The notes below the pieces were generated by a model. The model ran no database searches and had not been told where the DNA came from. It saw only the letters and a program-made list of their open reading frames with translations. Below, piece by piece: positions 1 through 5,597 of a stretch of 6,188 nt of DNA (position 1 is its first letter; the number at the start of each line of letters is the position of its first letter). The position numbers and the translations under genes are program-made. This DNA comes from Mucilaginibacter sp. (GTDB lineage Bacteria; Bacteroidota; Bacteroidia; Sphingobacteriales; Sphingobacteriaceae), in NCBI GenBank assembly GCA_028288315.1, contig JAQBNY010000207.1, positions 1 to 6,188 on the forward strand, written 5' to 3'.

Positions 1-32
1 TTATCGCTGTTCTTCAATCTCTAAAATAAAGG

Positions 33-40
33 TATTTTTG
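33..40 (+). promoter_or_regulatory. Candidate -7 element for the agu operon
   Basis: TATTTTTG matches the Bacteroidota -7 consensus TAnnTTTG exactly and lies 20 bases before the aguB start, which would leave a short leader. No good TTTG -33 element is seen about 19 bases upstream; only TTCT-like sequence lies there, so the assignment is tentative. The rest of bases 1-60 holds nothing else I can support, and no Shine-Dalgarno sequence is visible before aguB. Confidence 0.4.
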
Positions 41-60
41 CGCAAATTTTTCTAATTGCT

Positions 61-930
61 ATGGGTAAAGTACAAGTAGGACTGGTGCAAATGAGCTGCA
101 CTGCAAACAAACAGGAAAACCTGGAGAAAGCTATTGTTAAAGTGCGTGAAGCTGCCGCTAAAGGCGCGCAGATTGTTTGCCTGCAAGAGCTTTTTACATC
201 GCTTTATTTTTGTGATGTAGAGGATTACGACAATTTTGCATTGGCAGAATCTATTCCCGGCCCATCAACAGATGCTTTATCGGCCGTTGCTGCCGAACTG
301 GGTGTGGTAATTATTGCATCCCTATTTGAGAAACGCGCACAAGGCGTTTACCATAACACCACCGCCGTTTTAGATGCCGATGGTAAATATCTGGGCAAAT
401 ACCGCAAAATGCACATTCCCGATGACCCAGGTTTTTATGAGAAATTTTACTTTACCCCCGGCGATTTGGGTTACAAGGTTTTCAAAACCAAATTTGCTAC
501 TATAGGTGTGCTTATTTGCTGGGACCAATGGTACCCCGAGGCTGCCCGCATTACCGCTTTAATGGGTGCCGAAATATTGTTTTACCCTACTGCTATAGGC
601 TGGGCAACTACACAGGATGAGGCTACTAACACCGAGCAGTACAACGCATGGCAAACCATACAGCGTTCGCACGCGGTTGCAAACGGCGTATATGTGGTAA
701 GCGTAAACCGTGTAGGTGAAGAAGCAGGTGTAAAATTCTGGGGAGGCTCATTCGTGGCCAATCCGTTTGGCGCTTTAATGCACCAAACCACGCCAGACCA
801 GGAAGAAGTTATAGTAATGGAGCTGGATTTAAATAAATCTGATTACTACCGGAGCCACTGGCCGTTCCTGAGAGATCGCCGCATAGATTCATACCAACCG
901 ATAACCAAACGTTTAATAGACGAGGATTAA
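61..930 (+). CDS. aguB: N-carbamoylputrescine amidase
   Basis: This 289-residue cytoplasmic enzyme of the nitrilase (carbon-nitrogen hydrolase) superfamily is predicted to hydrolyse N-carbamoylputrescine to putrescine, CO2 and ammonia, the last step of the agmatine route to polyamines. The Glu-Lys-Cys triad is visible: E43 in LQELF, K116 in YRKMHIPD, and C153 in LICWDQWYPEAAR. The Cys-region motif and the DDPGFYEKFYFTPGD segment at about 121-135 are typical of the AguB branch rather than of general amidases. The length is normal and the ATG start gives a canonical N-terminus (KVQVGLVQMSC). The gene is first in the agu cluster; its functional partner aguA lies downstream, separated by an inserted four-helix-bundle gene. 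GC content, counted by hand in two 60-base lines, is about 48%. The call is firm from motifs plus the nearby agmatine deiminase. Confidence 0.95.
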   Translation: MGKVQVGLVQMSCTANKQENLEKAIVKVREAAAKGAQIVCLQELFTSLYFCDVEDYDNFALAESIPGPSTDALSAVAAELGVVIIASLFEKRAQGVYHNTTAVLDADGKYLGKYRKMHIPDDPGFYEKFYFTPGDLGYKVFKTKFATIGVLICWDQWYPEAARITALMGAEILFYPTAIGWATTQDEATNTEQYNAWQTIQRSHAVANGVYVVSVNRVGEEAGVKFWGGSFVANPFGALMHQTTPDQEEVIVMELDLNKSDYYRSHWPFLRDRRIDSYQPITKRLIDED

Positions 931-934
931 CCGA

Positions 935-968
935 AGTCCGAAAGTCTGAAAGACCGGAAGTCCGAAAG
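935..968 (+). repeat. Left octamer array, inverted-repeat arm
   Basis: This arm reads as four tandem copies of an 8-base unit with consensus AGTCCGRA: AGTCCGAA, AGTCTGAA, AGACCGGA, AGTCCGAA, followed by AG. It begins 5 bases after the aguB stop and ends 13 bases before the four-helix-bundle gene. The reverse complement of 1375-1408 matches it at 29 of 34 positions without gaps, including a perfect 12-base stretch at 935-946. The octamer periodicity shows it is a repeat array rather than a chance inverted repeat. Confidence 0.85.
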
Positions 969-981
969 AAAAATAAGTAAG

Positions 982-1335
982 ATGAGTTTTAAGTTTGAGA
1001 AGTTAATAGTTTGGCAAAAAGCTGTGGATTTATCCGCAGATATTCATGAATTAACCAGAACTTTTCCTAAAGACGAACTATTTATTTTAACTGCTCAAAT
1101 AAAACGCGCAGCCGATTCTATAGCATTGAATATCGCAGAAGGTTCAACTGGCCAATCAAATGCAGAATTTAATAAATTCCTGGGGTATGCTTTACGTTCA
1201 GATATTGAAGTTGTAAGTTGTTTGTATTTGGCAAAAAAACGCAGCCTGATTGCTGAAGAAAGCTTTTTAAAACTATATCAACAATGCGAAGAGGTTTTAG
1301 CCATGATAAATGGTTTACGTAATTCGCTAAAATAA
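982..1335 (+). CDS. Four-helix-bundle protein, S23/23S rRNA IVP family
   Basis: This 117-residue, all-helical protein resembles the family known as four-helix-bundle protein or 23S-rRNA-intervening-sequence protein (TIGR02436/PF05635). The family hallmarks are visible: the start FEKLIVWQKAVDLS, the FPKDELFILTAQIKRAADSI segment at about 28-47, NIAEGSTGQSNAEFNKFLGYA at about 50-70, and a last helix rich in E, L and K. Members assemble as oligomeric bundles. They occur inside 23S rRNA intervening sequences in some bacteria, and the related Avd protein serves diversity-generating retroelements, but the function of stand-alone copies is unknown. Here there is no rRNA or reverse transcriptase nearby. 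The gene is flanked by inverted octamer arrays, is AT-rich compared with its neighbours, and interrupts the agu operon. Its TAA stop is one codon before the aguA ATG, in the same frame. No Shine-Dalgarno sequence is evident before its ATG. Confidence 0.9.
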   Translation: MSFKFEKLIVWQKAVDLSADIHELTRTFPKDELFILTAQIKRAADSIALNIAEGSTGQSNAEFNKFLGYALRSDIEVVSCLYLAKKRSLIAEESFLKLYQQCEEVLAMINGLRNSLK

Positions 1336-1338
1336 ACT

Positions 1339-2439
1339 ATGTCATCAAATTCAAACGCGACAGATTCTCTTCGTCTTACTGACTTCCGGACTTCCGGACT
1401 TTCGGACTCACCGGCTAAAGCCGATTTCCATTTTCCTGCTGAATGGGCACCGCATACTGCTACATGGTTGAGCTGGCCGCATAAAGAGGCTTCGTGGCCG
1501 GGTAAACTGGGGATGATATACGGTAAATATGCCGAGTTTATTAAAGTGCTTACCGAGGGCGAGATAGTGCGTATTAATGTGGTTGATGAGCAGATGGCCG
1601 CTTTTGTCAAACTGCAATTGCAAGTAGTAGGCGCTGATTTGAGCAAGGTTGAGCTTTTTGAGTTCGGTACAAATGATGCCTGGTGCCGCGACCATGGTCC
1701 GGCGTTTTTGGTGAACTACGAGACTAAAGAAAAAGTGATTGTTGACTGGGGTTATAATGCCTGGGGCAATAAATATCCTCCGTATGACCTTGACGATGTT
1801 ATCCCTACCAAAATTGGCGAACGTTTTAATATACCTGTTTACCATCCCGGTATTGTAATGGAAGGCGGCTCTGTTGATTTTAACGGAGCAGGCACTTTGT
1901 TAACCACTACAGCCTGTTTGCTAAACAAAAACCGCAACCCGCATTTAAATCAGCAGCAAATTGAAGGTTATTTGCAAAACTATTATGGTGTTGAGCAGAT
2001 ACTTTGGCTGGGCGATGGCATTGTTGGCGACGATACCGACGGCCATATTGATGATATTACCCGCTTTGTAAATACCGACACCGTGGTTACAGTGGTTGAA
2101 CAAAATAAAAACGACGAAAACTACCACATACTGCAAGAAAACCTGCAAACCCTTAAAACCATGCGCCTGCTTAACGGCAAGCAACTGAATATTGTTGAGC
2201 TGCCAATGCCCGAACCGGTGGTTTATGACGGCCAGCGTTTACCGGCATCATACGCTAACTTTTATATTGGTAACGCGGCAGTTATTGTGCCTACCTATCG
2301 CTCGCACCATGACGATAAAGCGCTTGATATTCTGCAAGGCTGCTTCCCCGACAGGAAAGTGATCGGTATAGATTCAACAGACATTATATGGGGATTGGGT
2401 AGCTTCCATTGCTTAAGCCAGCAGGAACCGGCGGTGTAA
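1339..2439 (+). CDS. aguA: Agmatine deiminase with repeat-derived N-terminus
   Basis: This 366-residue cytoplasmic enzyme of the guanidino-group-modifying PAD_porph family (PF04371) is predicted to convert agmatine to N-carbamoylputrescine and ammonia, feeding AguB encoded upstream. Seen motifs are FPAEWAPHTATWLSWPHKE (residues 32-50), WCRDHGP (115-121), EGGSVDFNGAGTLLTT (from 175), DTDGHIDD (232-239) and the C-terminal GLGSFHCLSQQEP with nucleophile C358. No signal peptide is present, which argues against the secreted peptidylarginine deiminase. The family core starts near residue 30. Residues 13-24 (LTDFRTSGLSDS) are encoded by the right octamer array and look foreign. The ATG at 1339 is the only plausible start: the codon before the preceding one is the in-frame stop of the four-helix-bundle gene, and there is no ATG, GTG or TTG between it and the conserved core. 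Lack of a ribosome site and a 3-base gap suggest translational coupling to the upstream gene. Confidence 0.93.
   Translation: MSSNSNATDSLRLTDFRTSGLSDSPAKADFHFPAEWAPHTATWLSWPHKEASWPGKLGMIYGKYAEFIKVLTEGEIVRINVVDEQMAAFVKLQLQVVGADLSKVELFEFGTNDAWCRDHGPAFLVNYETKEKVIVDWGYNAWGNKYPPYDLDDVIPTKIGERFNIPVYHPGIVMEGGSVDFNGAGTLLTTTACLLNKNRNPHLNQQQIEGYLQNYYGVEQILWLGDGIVGDDTDGHIDDITRFVNTDTVVTVVEQNKNDENYHILQENLQTLKTMRLLNGKQLNIVELPMPEPVVYDGQRLPASYANFYIGNAAVIVPTYRSHHDDKALDILQGCFPDRKVIGIDSTDIIWGLGSFHCLSQQEPAV
1375..1408 (-). repeat. Right octamer array, inverted-repeat arm inside aguA
   Basis: Read on the minus strand this arm is AGTCCGAA, AGTCCGGA, AGTCCGGA, AGTCAGTA, AG, again a tandem octamer with consensus AGTCCGRA. 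It is inverted relative to 935-968 and matches it at 29 of 34 positions. It falls entirely within the aguA frame, codons 13 to 24. Because 8 is not a multiple of 3, the array does not produce an amino-acid repeat, so the periodicity is a DNA or RNA property and not a protein one. Confidence 0.85.
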
Positions 2440-2453
2440 AAAATTTTTCACCG
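2432..2453 (+). terminator. Possible terminator hairpin at the aguA stop
   Basis: CGGTG (2432-2436) pairs with CACCG (2449-2453) around TAAAAAATTTTT, whose A and T runs can extend the stem with one bulged T. The aguA stop codon lies in the left side of the hairpin. The structure is stable enough to mark the end of the agu transcript, but no clean T run follows it (next bases are ACAATTTATCC), so a classic intrinsic terminator is not certain. Confidence 0.4.
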
Positions 2454-2503
2454 ACAATTTATCCGTCCTTACCGACTTCTTTAATCATATTGCCAGTTAT
2501 ACA

Positions 2504-2534
2504 TTTGTATATATGTAATGTTACCTTAGTTTTG
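2504..2534 (+). promoter_or_regulatory. Bacteroidota housekeeping promoter for the liaF-like/lytSR operon
   Basis: TTTG at 2504-2507 is followed after exactly 19 bases by TAGTTTTG at 2527-2534, matching the Bacteroidota consensus TTTG-N19-TAnnTTTG at both elements. Transcription would begin near 2540, leaving a leader of under 20 bases before the ATG at 2558. A second TAnnTTTG match (TACATTTG, 2500-2507) overlaps the -33 box but lacks its own -33. The AT-rich sequence around the -33 (2498-2519) is imperfectly dyad-like and could bind a regulator; that is only a suggestion. Confidence 0.7.
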
Positions 2535-2557
2535 GATAAGATTAAAATTAAGATACC

Positions 2558-3379
2558 ATGTCCAACAATATAGATGAACCAACCAAAACCCCGCAGGGCA
2601 AAGTTATAGCCGGGGTTATCTTATTGGTAGTAGGCGGACTACTACTTATAAAGCAATTCGATTTTTTCTTTTTCCCTAATTGGATATTTACCTGGCCAAT
2701 GTGGCTTATAGTTTGGGGCCTGTACACTGGTGCAAAACACAACTGGCGCAAACCTGTATGGTTTATTCTGGTGATAATAGGCGTAGGCTTTTTGCTTGAC
2801 CATGAAACCAATTTTGATGTAGGCGGCATTATGTGGCCAATATTGATAATAGCATTTGGTATATGGATAATAATGAGGAAGAACCGCGAAACCCAAATAG
2901 CTGATAGCGATTACTGGGATAAAAAATATCAGGCAAGCCCTATAAACAAACCCGCAGGTGATTATGTTGAGGCCGAATACACTTCAACCGGCATCCCTCC
3001 TGTTGAGCCTTTAACCGGTGGTGTACCCCCTGTTTCTGATGATGATATTTTAAATGCTACAGCAATATTTGGCGGGGTAAATAAAACTATCTTTTCTAAA
3101 AACTTTAGGGGTGGCGATATTACCAACATTTTTGGCGGTACGGAACTTGACTTTACCCAGGCAGATATTAATGGCCGGGTGGTGATAGATATTACCCAGT
3201 TATTTGGCGGCACTAAAATAATTGTACCGGCTAACTGGCATGTAGTACCAGATCTGGCAGCCATATTTGCCGGTGTTGATGATAAGCGAATTAAAAACCC
3301 GCAGGCTGTTAACCACAATAAAGTATTAGTGCTTAAAGGTGTATCGCTGTTTGCAGGTGTTGATATCCGCAGCTATTAA
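2558..3379 (+). CDS. LiaF-like integral membrane protein
   Basis: This 273-residue protein has a short N-terminal tail, then four hydrophobic segments at about 16-33, 43-59, 66-81 and 89-106 resembling the DUF5668/LiaF-LiaI transmembrane domain. A polar proline-rich linker (about 110-163) follows, then a C-terminal domain from about 166. That domain carries recurring [IL]F[GA]G turns (AIFGGVNK, NIFGGTELD, QLFGGTK, AIFAGVD, SLFAGVD), the pattern of the LiaF-like beta-solenoid domain called cell-wall-active antibiotics response. In Firmicutes, LiaF restrains the LiaS kinase until envelope stress occurs. A similar inhibitory or sensing role is inferred here from the downstream kinase/regulator pair and is not shown by sequence. 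It is the first gene of the operon, directly behind a strong promoter match. The ATG start fits the position of the first membrane segment. Confidence 0.85.
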   Translation: MSNNIDEPTKTPQGKVIAGVILLVVGGLLLIKQFDFFFFPNWIFTWPMWLIVWGLYTGAKHNWRKPVWFILVIIGVGFLLDHETNFDVGGIMWPILIIAFGIWIIMRKNRETQIADSDYWDKKYQASPINKPAGDYVEAEYTSTGIPPVEPLTGGVPPVSDDDILNATAIFGGVNKTIFSKNFRGGDITNIFGGTELDFTQADINGRVVIDITQLFGGTKIIVPANWHVVPDLAAIFAGVDDKRIKNPQAVNHNKVLVLKGVSLFAGVDIRSY

Positions 3380-3417
3380 TTCTGTTTAACCAATTGTCAA
3401 TCAATAAAAATAAATTT

Positions 3418-3753
3418 ATGAGCTGGTATGTAGCAAAATTAGTTTTTAGGGTAATAAGTGGTACGGGAGACCACAACGCCCAGTTTGATGAGCAACTGCG
3501 CCTTATAAATGCTGATACTGAACTGCAGGCCTTTGAGAAGGCAAGCCAAATAGGCCACTCTAACCAAGATAGCTTTATTAACGTACAAAAACAAACCGTT
3601 AAATGGCAGTTTATTGATGTTGCCGAGCTTAATGCATTAACTGATCTTGGTGATGGTACCGAACTATATTATAACATACATGAAGCGCAAGACCCTGACC
3701 TTTATATAGCATGGGCACATCATAAAAGCGCCCTGTTGGGTGTAAGAAACTAA
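3418..3753 (+). CDS. DUF4288 family small protein
   Basis: This is a small soluble protein of 111 residues. The N-terminal MSWYVAKLVFRVISGTGDH and the following QFDEQLRLI segment resemble DUF4288 proteins, whose function is unknown. It has no signal peptide or membrane segment. An in-frame TTG at 3394 would add eight residues (MSINKNKF), but the ATG at 3418 puts the conserved MxWYVAKLVFR motif at the very N-terminus, so I use it. The gene lies 38 bases after the liaF-like gene and 36 bases before the kinase, with no promoter or terminator visible between, so it is probably co-transcribed. Its position suggests a link to the signalling module, but its biochemical role is unknown. Confidence 0.8.
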   Translation: MSWYVAKLVFRVISGTGDHNAQFDEQLRLINADTELQAFEKASQIGHSNQDSFINVQKQTVKWQFIDVAELNALTDLGDGTELYYNIHEAQDPDLYIAWAHHKSALLGVRN

Positions 3754-3789
3754 AACCTAACACACTAAACTTAACAATAAACAAAAGTT

Positions 3790-4824
3790 TTGGCTGGAGC
3801 ACAAATATCGCAATCAAAATTACTTGGGGCATTTGCCGTATGTGGGCTGGTTTGGGCCAGTCTGCAGGCATATATTATACATAGTTTTGGCTTTGTATGG
3901 ATTGTTGCAGTTACTGATAGCGCCTTGAGTGCCATATTGCTATCTGGCGCGTGCTGGCTTATTAATAACAACCTGCGCTATTACCAGCCCGATAAAGAGA
4001 GCTACGTTTATTTATTGATATGGTGTGGGGCTTTAGCTGCTGCCTGCGTAGGCGGGTGCCGGTATTTATTGCCGCTTTTTAATATGGGGATAGTTTATAA
4101 CAACTTCCTTAGTCAGTCACTTACCATACGTTACTTCACCGTTTTTTTAGCCATTGGCTGGATGGCCATGATAAGTGCCCTGTGGTATTCCCAGCTTGAC
4201 CATAAGAAAACCGAACAGCGCAAAACCGAGGCCGAAAAGCTGGCCCGCGATGCCGAACTTTATAATCTGCGCCAGCAACTACAACCCCATTTTTTATTCA
4301 ATAGTTTAAACTCCATTAATGCGCTTATAGGCTTTAAGCCTGATGAAGCACGCAAAATGATCCACCAACTATCAGACTTTTTACGTGGCACTTTAAAAAA
4401 AGACGACCAGCTTTTGGTACCGTTAACTGACGAGCTGGCCCATTTGAATTTATATCTCGAGATTGAGAAAGTTAGATTTGGCCATCGCCTGCAAACAGAA
4501 ATAAGTTGTGATAATGCATGCGGCGAGTCGTTGCTACCATCGTTACTATTACAGCCATTAGTAGAGAACGCCATAAAATTTGGATTATATGATACCACAG
4601 GCGAAGTTGTTGTAAGCATCCGCGCCGAAATTGAAGAGCAATACCTTGTTATCATGATCCAAAACCCTTATGATCCTAAAACATCGCGCCCACGCAAAGG
4701 CACAGGTTTTGGCTTAAGCGGTGTACAGCGCAGACTTTATTTGATATTTGCCCGAAATGATTTAATGGAAACTCACGCAAATGATAATATATTTACAACC
4801 ATTATAAAAATTCCGCAGCTATGA
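3790..4824 (+). CDS. LytS-type membrane sensor histidine kinase
   Basis: This 344-residue kinase has four predicted transmembrane segments at about 11-31, 34-58, 72-96 and 113-133, with no large extracellular sensor domain. A charged coiled-coil linker (about 136-163) and a His_kinase domain (PF06580) follow. The phosphoacceptor H167 is in LQPHFLFNSLNSINALI, the N box is LQPLVENAIKFG (N260), and the glycine-rich ATP-lid motif is GTGFGLSGVQRRL (from G304). It should autophosphorylate and pass phosphate to the LytTR regulator encoded next. The start is TTG: an in-frame TAA lies at 3778-3780, no ATG or GTG lies between, and the next in-frame ATG is at residue 99, beyond three membrane segments. 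The stop TGA overlaps the regulator's ATG (ATGA), indicating translational coupling. Its short loops suggest a signal from a membrane partner, plausibly the LiaF-like protein (inference). Confidence 0.92.
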   Translation: MAGAQISQSKLLGAFAVCGLVWASLQAYIIHSFGFVWIVAVTDSALSAILLSGACWLINNNLRYYQPDKESYVYLLIWCGALAAACVGGCRYLLPLFNMGIVYNNFLSQSLTIRYFTVFLAIGWMAMISALWYSQLDHKKTEQRKTEAEKLARDAELYNLRQQLQPHFLFNSLNSINALIGFKPDEARKMIHQLSDFLRGTLKKDDQLLVPLTDELAHLNLYLEIEKVRFGHRLQTEISCDNACGESLLPSLLLQPLVENAIKFGLYDTTGEVVVSIRAEIEEQYLVIMIQNPYDPKTSRPRKGTGFGLSGVQRRLYLIFARNDLMETHANDNIFTTIIKIPQL

Positions 4825-5567
4825 CACGCGCTTTAATTATTGATGATGAGCCTCTGGCCCGTATGGTTGTATTAGAATATTTGCAGGGTTTCCCTCAAAT
4901 TGAAGTTTTACAGGAATGCAGCGATGGTTTTGAAGGCCTCAAAGCTATCCAGCAACACCAGCCCGACCTGATATTCCTTGATGTACAAATGCCCAAAATA
5001 AACGGTTTTGAGATGCTTGAACTGGTGGATACCCCACCGGCTGTGATATTTGCCACCGCTTTTGACGAATATGCTATTAAGGCTTTTGAAACACATGCTG
5101 TAGATTATCTGTTAAAACCCTTCAGTAAGGACCGTTTTACTAAAGCGATAGATAAATATTTACAACAGGCTGCTAGTGCTGTGCCTGCTGCCAAACAAAC
5201 AGAAACTTTACTGGAAGCCGCCGCGCAATCGCCTGCACAAAATGAGCGTATTGTGGTAAAAACCGGCACAAAGGTGAAGATCATATCAGTTCAGGATGTG
5301 GAATACCTGCAAGCTGATGACGATTACGTGAGCGTTATAACCGCCGAAGGTGCTTTCCTGAAAAATAAAACCATGGCTTTCTTTGAGAAAACCCTCGATC
5401 CTCGATACTTTGTACGGGTACACCGCTCTTATATAATTGCCATACAGCAAATAACCCGCTTAGATCCTTACGAAAAGGACAGTCACCTGGCTATATTAAA
5501 ATCGGGTGCTAAGATACCGGTAAGCAAAACGGGTTATGTGAAGTTGAAACAGGTATTAGGAATATAA
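4821..5567 (+). CDS. LytTR-family response regulator
   Basis: This 248-residue regulator has an N-terminal receiver domain (about 3-115) and a C-terminal LytTR DNA-binding domain (about 143-246). The receiver shows acidic pocket D8/D9, phosphoacceptor D54 in LIFLDVQMPKINGFEML, T79 in VIFATAFDEYAIKAFE, and K99 in DYLLKPF. The output domain begins at RIVVKTGTKVKIISVQDVEYLQADDDYV and includes FVRVHRSYIIAI, both typical of the LytR/AlgR family. It overlaps the kinase gene by 4 bases, so it is the cognate partner. Target genes cannot be read from the window; autoregulation through the promoter at 2504-2534 is possible. The linker (about 118-140) is Ala/Gln-rich and of normal length. Confidence 0.95.
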   Translation: MTRALIIDDEPLARMVVLEYLQGFPQIEVLQECSDGFEGLKAIQQHQPDLIFLDVQMPKINGFEMLELVDTPPAVIFATAFDEYAIKAFETHAVDYLLKPFSKDRFTKAIDKYLQQAASAVPAAKQTETLLEAAAQSPAQNERIVVKTGTKVKIISVQDVEYLQADDDYVSVITAEGAFLKNKTMAFFEKTLDPRYFVRVHRSYIIAIQQITRLDPYEKDSHLAILKSGAKIPVSKTGYVKLKQVLGI

Positions 5568-5571
5568 GTTA

Positions 5572-5597
5572 GAGGAGCAATATTGCATCTCATTTTT
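5572..5597 (+). terminator. Weak dyad between convergent genes
   Basis: GAG at 5572-5574 and CTC at 5589-5591 flank the perfect palindrome GCAATATTGC at 5577-5586, and a short ATTTTT tract ends the region on the plus strand. The stem is AT-rich with two mismatched bases per side, so it would be a weak terminator for the regulator transcript. It sits within the 22-base gap between two convergent genes, running 8 bases into the 3' end of the minus-strand gene. Confidence 0.25.

Larger units (their letters stand above)
935..1408 (+). mobile_element. Putative S23-gene cassette bounded by inverted octamer arrays
   Basis: The unit of about 474 bp consists of a left octamer array, one four-helix-bundle gene, and an inverted octamer array. 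It splits aguB from aguA, and its right end lies within the aguA reading frame. Its gene is about 35% GC against about 48% in the flanking agu genes (hand counts of 300 and 180-300 bases), which fits acquired DNA. It encodes no transposase, recombinase or reverse transcriptase, so any movement would need enzymes supplied elsewhere. No target-site duplication is obvious. Both the mobile nature and the exact ends are inferences; the repeats and the gene are directly seen. The alternative is a repeat pair that recombined around a resident gene. Confidence 0.5.

Noticed and set aside
935..968. Octamer array as a CRISPR-like array
   Set aside because: The units are 8 bases, directly abutting and without spacers.
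982..1335. Possible Avd accessory gene of a diversity-generating retroelement
   Set aside because: No reverse transcriptase, template repeat or variable repeat is visible in the window, and the neighbours are metabolic genes.
931..1415. Possible 23S rRNA intervening sequence
   Set aside because: The flanking sequence codes for AguB and AguA, not rRNA.
1408..1845. Open frame of 145 codons on the minus strand within aguA
   Set aside because: It is antisense to a well-supported enzyme gene, has no recognisable motif and looks like a codon-bias shadow.
2962..3318. Open frame on the minus strand within the LiaF-like gene
   Set aside because: It is opposite the glycine-rich C-terminal domain, has no family resemblance and no promoter or ribosome site.
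3394..3417. TTG start for the DUF4288 gene adding eight residues
   Set aside because: The ATG at 3418 begins exactly at the conserved family N-terminus, and the extra residues look like untranslated AT-rich leader.
5393..5406. Tandem CTCGATC/CTCGATA in the response regulator
   Set aside because: It is a two-copy heptamer inside a normal coding region (TLDPRYF) that aligns with the family, so chance codon choice explains it.
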